Shown: positions 56,759 through 64,000 of the stretch, piece by piece | Numbering within the stretch: position 1 is the first letter of the stretch | How the letters are laid out: each line of letters begins with the position of its first letter | DNA from: Campanula takesimana | Taxonomy: Eukaryota > Streptophyta > Magnoliopsida > Asterales > Campanulaceae | Length of the DNA stretch: 64,000 nucleotides | NCBI GenBank assembly: GCA_026119855.1 | Contig: JAOWBW010000112.1 | Span: 620,001-684,000, forward strand | Direction: 5' to 3' | The notes under the pieces: generated by a model | Told to the model about the DNA's origin: nothing | The model's input: the letters and a program-made list of their open reading frames with translations, nothing else | Databases searched by the model: none | Made by a program: the position numbers and the translations under genes

Positions 56759-58182
56759 ATCTCCCCCTATCTTTGTGGTTCTGATCAAAACATCCAAAAC
56801 AATAATCTCTCCCCCTGAATTTGTACAATGGATTCTACTCCCCCTAGAACACATCTTTCTCCCCCTAAATATGAAGACCACATCTTTCTCCCCCTTTTTG
56901 AGAAGAACCATCAAACTCAAAGAAAAAAATAAGAATATTTTCCACTCCCCCTAAATTTGAATCTCCCCAACAAAAATACATCTAAGAGCATCATCAATCT
57001 CAACTCACATCGCAGCAAACCTTTATAGACCAACGAGTTCTGCAGACTTACCAGATGACTTACCAGTTGACTGTACAGTTGACTGTCCAGTTGTCCGCAC
57101 AGTTGCACGAACAAGTTGCTTAGCACCAGCTGGATGCTTAACAACAAAAATACCAGAGCTTGATCAGAGCAGTGGCAAACAATCATTTTGTGTCACACAT
57201 AATCACTTAGAGTTTCTCCAGAATTCTCGGATTTATCTGCAAAAATGTTAGAAAGAGAGCATTTGCAGAATAGGAACAAGATGAGATGAGAGAAATGAAG
57301 CTAGAAAGCATGAGGAAGAAGATATACTAAATCATAATTCACAACCAGATTCGACAAGGAGGAAATATCAAGGAATGACAAAGATTCTTCCTAAGAACTC
57401 GGGTAGGCCAAGGAGTAGGGAGAACTGAGAAACATTGAAGTACCCATTTGAATTCCAAAACAACCAAGGATTTTGATTTTAAAATTCAAACTTTTTCCAT
57501 GTTTTGTGATAAATTATCCGACCCAAAATTAAAACTTGCTAAATTCAACTGAATCCATTTAACCACAATGTACCACATTTTTCACCAACTACATAATGAA
57601 ACTTGAACATCACGCCATTAGATTATCGTTAATCACATGAAAGCATTAAATCTGTAACAAGAAGAAGAACAGTTTAATTTGCTGATGGAAATATCAAGGG
57701 AGAAAAAAAGCTTAGAAAAATTATGCCTAAACACACAAGTGAAGATTGTCTCAATTTTGGTGTGACATAGAATGGTCAACTCCGTTTATGACTCGGTATC
57801 AACTCACAAGAATTCAATGAGATTACACCTTCAATCATGTAGCTTTTAGAACACCCCATTTTTAAAGGCATATCTCCAATGAATCTGTTACGGGAAGAGC
57901 TATTCACTCTCACAATACAGTGTTACCCTTGATCTCAAGTTATGTTTGAAAACACTTCAGCTTTTTGCCTAAATGAGTAGTAACTGCAAAGATTGGAGGC
58001 AGCTTGTTCTTCCCGCAAGCTTAGATTTGATGCCCACTCCATGATAAACAACACGAAGGAATTAACAAGATAATTTTATTATCAAGTCAAGAAGGGTCTC
58101 ACATTCAAGGGTCAAAACTCGGAGTCAATGAACTAAAGAAGACCAAGTGATCATAAGAGACAATCGTGCAAGGAATGAATGC

Positions 58183-58183
<1 letters not shown>

Positions 58184-58218
<35 letters not shown>
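58184..58218. repeat. Poly(T) tract in the 3' part of the SIRE-like element
   Basis: About 35 T on the plus strand, so A on the element's sense strand, between the end of RNase H and the 3' LTR. Confidence 0.9.
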
Positions 58219-58219
<1 letters not shown>

Positions 58220-58273
58220 ACTGTAATATACAATTATACAGTTATGCAGTCAGTTGTCTGCACACTTGTGCAG

Positions 58274-61200
58274 TCAACTGGTATCACACAGTCCGAGAGA
58301 AAATCTCTCGAAATCCAAAGCCTTGGTAAAGATATCAGCAAGTTGATTCGTTGTGCTTACATGTTCAAGAGTAATGATTTTTTGTTCAACGAGATCTCTA
58401 ATAAAATGATGCATAATATCTATGTGCTTGGTTAGGAGATGTTGTACCAGATTCTTGGCAATATTCTGGGAGCTTAAGCTATCACAAAATACAGTAAATG
58501 TTTTACTTTTAAGATCATAATCCTTTATTATCTGGTTCATATTCAACAATTGAGTACAACAAGTAACATCTCCGATACATTCAGCATTAGATAGCCTATG
58601 AACCAAGAACCTAACATCTTTGCTTTCAAATTTTACCACTTTCTCTTGCATGTCATTGATCCAATTATTACCATTTAAGGTTTCTGACACACTATCATGC
58701 TTAAACTTAGCAACAAAACAACAAGAGCTTACCTGATGGTACGCGGATTTCATGCATACCAAACCGGCTAAATCCCGGTAATTTATTCGTTTTCCTCTTG
58801 TTTTCATTCCTTCATCCACTCCCCCAATGACCTGGGAAGTTAGATGATCTCCTTGTATGCTTGCAGCATCATCATTGCCTCTGCTTACCTGATCTTCCAA
58901 GATTTCAGAATCTGAACCAGAATCTGCTGCTGTCTGACCATCTGACATGGCAGTTGACTGTTCATCTTGACTGTCAGTTGTCCTCACAGTTGGTGCATCT
59001 GCAGATTCTGTCATGGATTTAGGTTCAGATTCATCATTAATCCTTTCATGCTCTCAAGTGCAACCTGAAACATCATCCTCAACACAATTGACAATAAGAT
59101 CAGGAGCATTATCAAAAATTGAGTTAAAACATGAATGATTTTCAACCAACTTGTAACAATGATCAGAGGATCTTACACCTTTCAAAACACATCTGTTTGA
59201 ATCATCGAAGACATCACATATCTTCTTATCAAACTTGACATGTAGATCATCATCACACAATTGACTTATGCTAATTAGGTTTGCCTTTAACCCATCAACA
59301 TGCAAGACATTATGCACGTTAGGCAAACCATCAACATTCAGAGTACCTTTGCCAATTACCTCACCCTGAGCACCTCCACCAAAATTGACTTTTCCACCTT
59401 TAAAGGCTTCATAGTCTATGAGATGCTCACGCGCACCAGTCATATGGCGAGAACAGCCATTGTCGAAGTACCATCCTTCTTCCACACTACTCTTGAAGGA
59501 GGTAAGAGCCAATTTGCATTGCTGAGTGTCTTTCTTTACCCAGGCCTTTCTTACCTGCTGCTGTTGACTGGGCACTTGACTGGGCAACTAACTGTTAGAT
59601 TGTTCCCACAGTTGTCTTTTCAAGTGGCCGCTGTTCTTCTCCAAGCCAAGTTCCTGTTTCAACTTGTAGCAAAATGGACGTATATGTCCAGGGGCAAAAC
59701 AATGGTGACACACGTATCTCCTTTTTCTATTTCTTTTGTTTTTGTGAGGAGACACGTGATTAGCAATAAATCTCTCATTGTTTTTCGAAGTGCCCTCACC
59801 TTCCTTAACAAACATTGGATCTCCATAGCCTATTCCTGATTTTCCTTGATTTCCTATATTCAGGACTTCTTCTAGTTTTGCCTTGCCATTGTTAAGTTTA
59901 GTGAGTGTGATAGTTTCTTTTTCAAGATCGCTTTTATACTTTTCACACTCATTGTCCTTTTTGGTAAGCATGACTTCTAACCTAGCTATGGAGTCCTTTT
60001 GAGTGTCACTTTCACTCGACAACCTCTCATTCTCAGCCATTAATTTCAGATTGTCAGAGGTGAGTTTTTCATTTACCTTCTTGAATGCCTTGAGTTGTTC
60101 CATTCGCTTGGACCAATCTGCATGAAGCTCAACATATGTATTGTATAGATCTTCATATGTGGCACTATCCTCTTCTTCCTGTGATGATTCTTCAGATTCA
60201 CCTGCAGAAGTGGAGTTAAAACAGGTATACACATTAGTACCATTTGAGCTGAAAACTGTGCTGACAGTTGACTGTTCATCTTCACTGTCAGATTCACTGT
60301 CAGAAAGGGAGGATTGTGATGATCGTAAAAATGACAGGTTTGCTGTCTGATCGTCATCATCTGAATCACTTAAGGTTGCAGAAAAACTCATCCCTCTCTT
60401 TTTGAGTGTGTTAGCACACTCATTGGCATAGTGTCCGAATCCTAAACACGCTCTACATTGAACAGACTCAATAGATCTTTTGTTTTCAGAAGAAAATTTG
60501 TTCTTACTTGTTTCTTTCCTAAATGATTCAATATTAGGGGAAGAAGCAATATCCTTATTGGAAAACCTTTGTTGACGTTTTTTGTTCAACATTTTGTTGA
60601 ATTTTTGAGTGAACAATTCACATTCATCTTCCTCTAAGTTTGAGTCATCAATATTCTTTGATAATTCAACAAAATCTTTGGACACAGTAAGAGCACTAGC
60701 AAGAGCAATTGAATTTACTTTGCTAGTTTGTTGCACTTCAAGGTTCAATTCAAACGTAGTTAGAATACCTAGAACCTTTTCAAGACTCACGGTCCGAGTA
60801 TCACAAGTTTCTTCAATGACAGAGATTTTGATGTTAAATTTTTCTGGGAGAGTTCTTAAAACTTTACTAACCAACCTTGCATTGGAGATGGATTCTCCTA
60901 ATGCAAATGATTCATTTGAAATATCCATTAATCTAGCAGAATATTCTTGAATAGTTTCATTATCTCCCATTCTTAAATTTTCAAACTCTGTCATCAATCT
61001 CCTTAATTTTGTTTGTTTGACACTATCAGACCATTCACAGTGAAGTTGTAAAATATCCCAAGCATTTTTTGCCACTGTATGGTTTGAGAACAACCGATAC
61101 AAATTAAAATCAACGTGATCAGAAATGGCGGCCATTGCCTTGGCATTGAAATTTGCAAGGGCAATTTCCTCCGCATTCCAATCTTGCTCGGGTTTTGGAA

Positions 61201-61426
61201 TAAAAACTTTTTCTTTCTTTTCTTCGTCAGACACAGAAGCTTTAGCTTTTGGATCAGCCACTTCCATGGTAGGGGATTTATATCCCACTAGAATGCTGAC
61301 CCAAGCACGATGATCTATGTTTTTGATGTACATAGTCATCTTTGCCTTCCAAATGGTATAGTTTGAACCATCTAGAGTAGGCGGCTTATTACGAGTATGA
61401 GTACAGTCCATAATGACCACTTTCAA
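58274..61426 (-). pseudogene. SIRE-like gag-protease-RNase H frame
   Basis: A single frame of 1051 codons with two stops (59588-59590 and 59054-59056). Residues 1-612 are a complete gag (LDGSNYTIWKAKM, WDILQLHCEW, first knuckle CRACLGFGHYANEC, coiled-coil-like C-terminus, second knuckle CHHCFAPGHIRPFC). Then the protease has FDNGCSRHMTG. After the second stop comes the spacer before reverse transcriptase (SETLNGNNWINDMQEK). The deletion then joins directly to the RNase H end (TVFCDSLSSQNIAKN, ADIFTKAL). Both joins keep the frame. Gag might still have served in trans packaging before the stops arose. Confidence 0.9.
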
Positions 61427-61467
61427 AGATCGATCTCAGTATGTCGAGACCAGGCTCTGGTGCCAAT

Positions 61468-62138
61468 TGAAAGAAATTAAGCGGCTAGGACTGTTCTGGG
61501 AATTGACCGACTGTGTGAACAACTGTGTATTCAAACGTGCTAACAGTTGTCCAGACAGTTGTCCTGTCAGTTGGCGACGACCAGAAACTCAGAAACACAG
61601 AAACAAACGCAGCGGAAATTAAAACTGATTAAACACTTCAGCAAGAAATACCTTACTGGAGAACTTTCATTACTAAAACTCTTTCAGAGTACAAAAGGAT
61701 GAAAGAAACAAAAACAATTAAAAGATCAAAACTTATTCTATCTTGAATAGACTAAAAAAAAAACACTTGAGTTCTTGATGAACAAGAACCTAAAAAAAAC
61801 AAAAGACCCTCTCAAAAATATTTTGTGAATCCGTCAAAGTCAATGAAGGAGTCGGCTTGTATTTATACAAGGCTTGGCCGCTCCTTACACTCCAAGAAAT
61901 CCTTCTTTCCATATGAGAGTCTTCCTAAAATAAAACACCTAAAATACAAAATACTAACCAAAGATAAACATTAGTAGGTTAGTCAAGTAAATCAAAATAA
62001 TAATAATAATCCTAAAATAAACTATTCCTAAATAATTACAACTAATTCCTAAAATAAATAAACTCTAAATATATACATTTATTAAATCAGAATCACAAAG
62101 ATACAAAACTAAATATAAGAGTATTTCATACTCTTTCA
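61468..62138 (-). repeat. 5' LTR of the SIRE-like element
   Basis: 671 bp, TGAAAGAAATTAAG to CATACTCTTTCA, without the MITE. Contains several CAGTTGTCC-type words near its start. Confidence 0.95.
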
Positions 62139-62143
62139 ACTAG

Positions 62144-62715
62144 TGTTCTGCAATCAGACTTTTTATTTGCTGGCATAGAGTATATATACTCCCTCTGTCC
62201 CTAGTCGAATTTATAAATATTGGTTTTAGACGTCCCATTAGAAATTACAATGTCCAACAAAAAAGAAAGTTCTAGTTTTTCTTTATTCTATCCACCGCAC
62301 ACTTAGAATCTAATGGCCTATTTATAACGTTTTTCAATGTAGTATAGCTTGTCATACTCTCAATTCCAACTCACCCGCTATACATTTCAGTACATTATAG
62401 TCTTTCTTAATTCTAATACTAGACCAAATGTTATAGTATGTGTGTATATATATTCAATATAAATAGGTAGATACACAAAACACATGTTCTATAAGTTTGA
62501 GATCTCATTTCGATAACATGTTTTAAAACGTTGTATTGTACACATTTCAAGCGTAAATGTGTGTACTTCGAAAGGGGGGGGGTTGAATAGCACCGCCCTC
62601 ACTTCTAATGGTCCAGGCCCTGTGACACCTGATAGTGTGACAGTCAGAATATCAGCCATTTGATGTAATTTCAGGGACAAGTGGTCTTTTAATCAACTAC
62701 CCCAATCAACACGGA
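62144..62715. other. Intergenic remnants
   Basis: Holds one end of a Stowaway-like sequence (CTCCCTCTGTCCCTAG, about 62190) without its partner. A G10 tract with GGTTGAATAGC (62572-62592) resembles the start of some Copia LTRs. No gene seen. Confidence 0.4.
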
Positions 62716-64000
62716 TGTTAGAGCATAATAAACATAAAGAACGATGTCAAGCGAAATAATTAAACACGAACACAAGAATTTACGTGGTTCACCAACTTGG
62801 CTACATCCACGGGCGGAGGGAGAATATATTATTATCCAATGACCAATTACAAAAGACGATCTTCACTAATCTAGTTGCACTAATTATTTAGGCAAATAAT
62901 TCCGTCAACCTAAATCTAGATCTTAGATCTCTACTTGTATCTCTCAAAGATGACCGGCAAAAATAATGCTAGGGGAGGGGTTAGTATTTATAGGCATAAA
63001 TACTAGAAACCCAAAAGGAAAAGGAATCACATTCCTTGTGTACAATGTAATTGGAATCCTATTTCTTATGTACAAAGTAATTCTATTCTCATTAGGAAAC
63101 GGTTTTCCTAATTCTTGAACAATTCCTTGTACCAATAAGAAACCTAATTAAACCAATAAACCTTAATCCTTGTAACAAAACGATTTCCTTTTTCTAATTC
63201 AAGTCCCAAGAATTACTCCACTTGTCACGGACATATCCTTAACCAATAGTCATTGATTCAAAGGCATATTCCCAACAATCTCCACCTTGACTTTGAATCT
63301 CCCCGAACCATAATTCATATCCACGAACTGACCCCAACTCCACCTTGAGTTGAATCCTCCGCTTCCAAACATATCTCTCCACCTCCGCCACCGCCTTCTG
63401 TCTTTGTCAAGACAGTACCATCTTTGTTCACTCAAGAACAATCACGTTTACTTAGTCAAGCAAACGATTTTTTCGGCTCAACTTGTGCAATGATTTCTAG
63501 ATCCCTAGAACCTTCACCACAACGTTGACCACCATATCCGAAATACCAAATCCACGATCACCAAATTTGAATACCATATTACCCAGATGACGACAGTCGA
63601 TCTTGTCTCAAACTTCAACGTGCTTCGAACTATTCTTGGATCACCAACGAACACGGACAAACACCCTTGAATGACTTAAACAGATCACTTCTCATTCTGG
63701 CAACGTATCTCGAACCCGTGACTACTTATTTGGATTTCTTCCCCATAAGCATCTGCACAAACGGAAATTGTACATGAACTGCACGACTGCGCGATGTCTG
63801 CACGAACTGCTACAATACTCCACTAACATATGCTCTTACTTATCTTGTTTCTTCGACCTCTCCATAACGCCCATGAGAGCCAAGAAACTAGCATTGATGT
63901 CTCAGAAAGCCTTCTAGACCATCAACATAGTGTTTCGCCGAACACTTGAGACTGTACACCTCTAGAATTTAAGTACCTCCTTTGCCAACTGAACTTTGTG
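62716..64000 (-). mobile_element. Copia retrotransposon, 3' end only
   Basis: A 562-bp LTR, TGTTAGAGCATAA...ATTCCCAACA (62716-63277), is followed by the polypurine complement ATCTCCACCTTGAC. About 720 bp of internal sequence then run off the right edge. The LTR holds the TTTACGTGGTTC...CTACATCCACGGG phrase common in Tork/Tnt1-like LTRs. The internal part shown is probably the 3' non-coding end. No pol domain is clear yet. Confidence 0.78.

Larger units (their letters stand above)
55819..62138 (-). mobile_element. SIRE-like Copia deletion derivative
   Basis: Both LTRs and the perfect duplication ACTAG (55814-55818 and 62139-62143) are present. Minus strand: 5' LTR 61468-62138, primer site complement GCTCTGGTGCCA at 61454-61465, one frame for gag, protease and RNase H end, then a 1.5-kb 3' part, polypurine tract (complement of ATCTCCCCCTATC at 56759) and 3' LTR 55819-56758. 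Integrase and nearly all reverse transcriptase are deleted. The long gag with two Cys-rich knuckles is typical of the SIRE/Maximus group. Apart from a MITE in one LTR, the LTRs differ at only about eight positions, so the insertion is recent. Confidence 0.93.

Noticed and set aside
58184..58218. Poly(T) tract as the tail of a processed pseudogene or LINE
   Set aside because: No mRNA-like sequence or target duplication is attached. It lies inside the SIRE-like element between coding end and 3' LTR.
59300..60950. Plus-strand frames at 59300-59839 and 60609-60950
   Set aside because: Antisense shadows of the SIRE-like gag, which has clear zinc knuckles and gag motifs on the other strand.

Overview
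This is nuclear DNA from a flowering plant, most likely a eudicot. It is AT-rich, has spliced genes, two plant dirigent genes, many Stowaway-type MITEs (CTCCCTCCGTCCC ends, TA target) and Copia, Gypsy-like, TRIM-like, Mutator, PIF/Harbinger and hAT elements. I cannot name the species. Few host genes remain. There are two intronless dirigent genes (1479-2033 and 42216-42770, same strand, clearly paralogous) and one six-exon gene for a small conserved plant membrane protein of unknown function (48102-53886). Almost everything else is nested transposable elements, and many boundaries could be fixed because target-site duplications (TSDs) are readable.

Layout. 1-1087: 5' end of a minus-strand Copia element running off the window. 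1479-2033: dirigent 1. 2267-7695: internally deleted Copia (TSD TTTAC) split by a 2.56-kb solo LTR (4111-6674, TSD CGCTG). 7774-11674: MITEs and a CTGGCA-repeat element. 11770-30471: a chain of elements joined at (TA)n tracts. In order these are a micron-like repeat, a decayed endogenous pararetrovirus (12144-16641), and a TIR element (16705-29016) that contains a retroelement with two unlike LTRs (16990-19940, TSD ATACC) and an 8.5-kb Copia (19991-28493, TSD ACAAT). The chain ends with an inverted second micron-like copy holding its own solo LTR (29092-30106, TSD AATAT). 34545-39344: near-complete PIF/Harbinger element (TSD TTA) with a solo LTR (TSD CATCT) in its Myb-like ORF. 39838-41603: Pack-MULE carrying an LRR-kinase fragment (10-bp TSD). 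42216-42770: dirigent 2. 42853-43401: tandem array of a TRIM-like LTR. 45170-48004: a MULE (9-bp TSD CTACGATCC) carrying a broken gene with plant-mobile-domain and OTU-peptidase parts. 48102-53886: the membrane-protein gene, whose introns hold a roughly 1-kb imperfect hairpin and two micron-like repeats. 54295-55782: hAT and Stowaway MITEs. 55819-62138: SIRE-like Copia deletion derivative (TSD ACTAG). 62716-64000: another minus-strand Copia 3' end.

No operon-like cooperation exists here. The biology is element nesting, promoter and intron remodelling of three host genes, and exchange of short sequence modules between unrelated elements. The strongest leads are the retroelement with heterologous LTRs but a perfect TSD, the MULE-borne PMD/OTU gene that separates a host promoter from its gene, the use of (TA)n tracts as junctions, and a GC-rich palindromic module found in otherwise unrelated LTRs.
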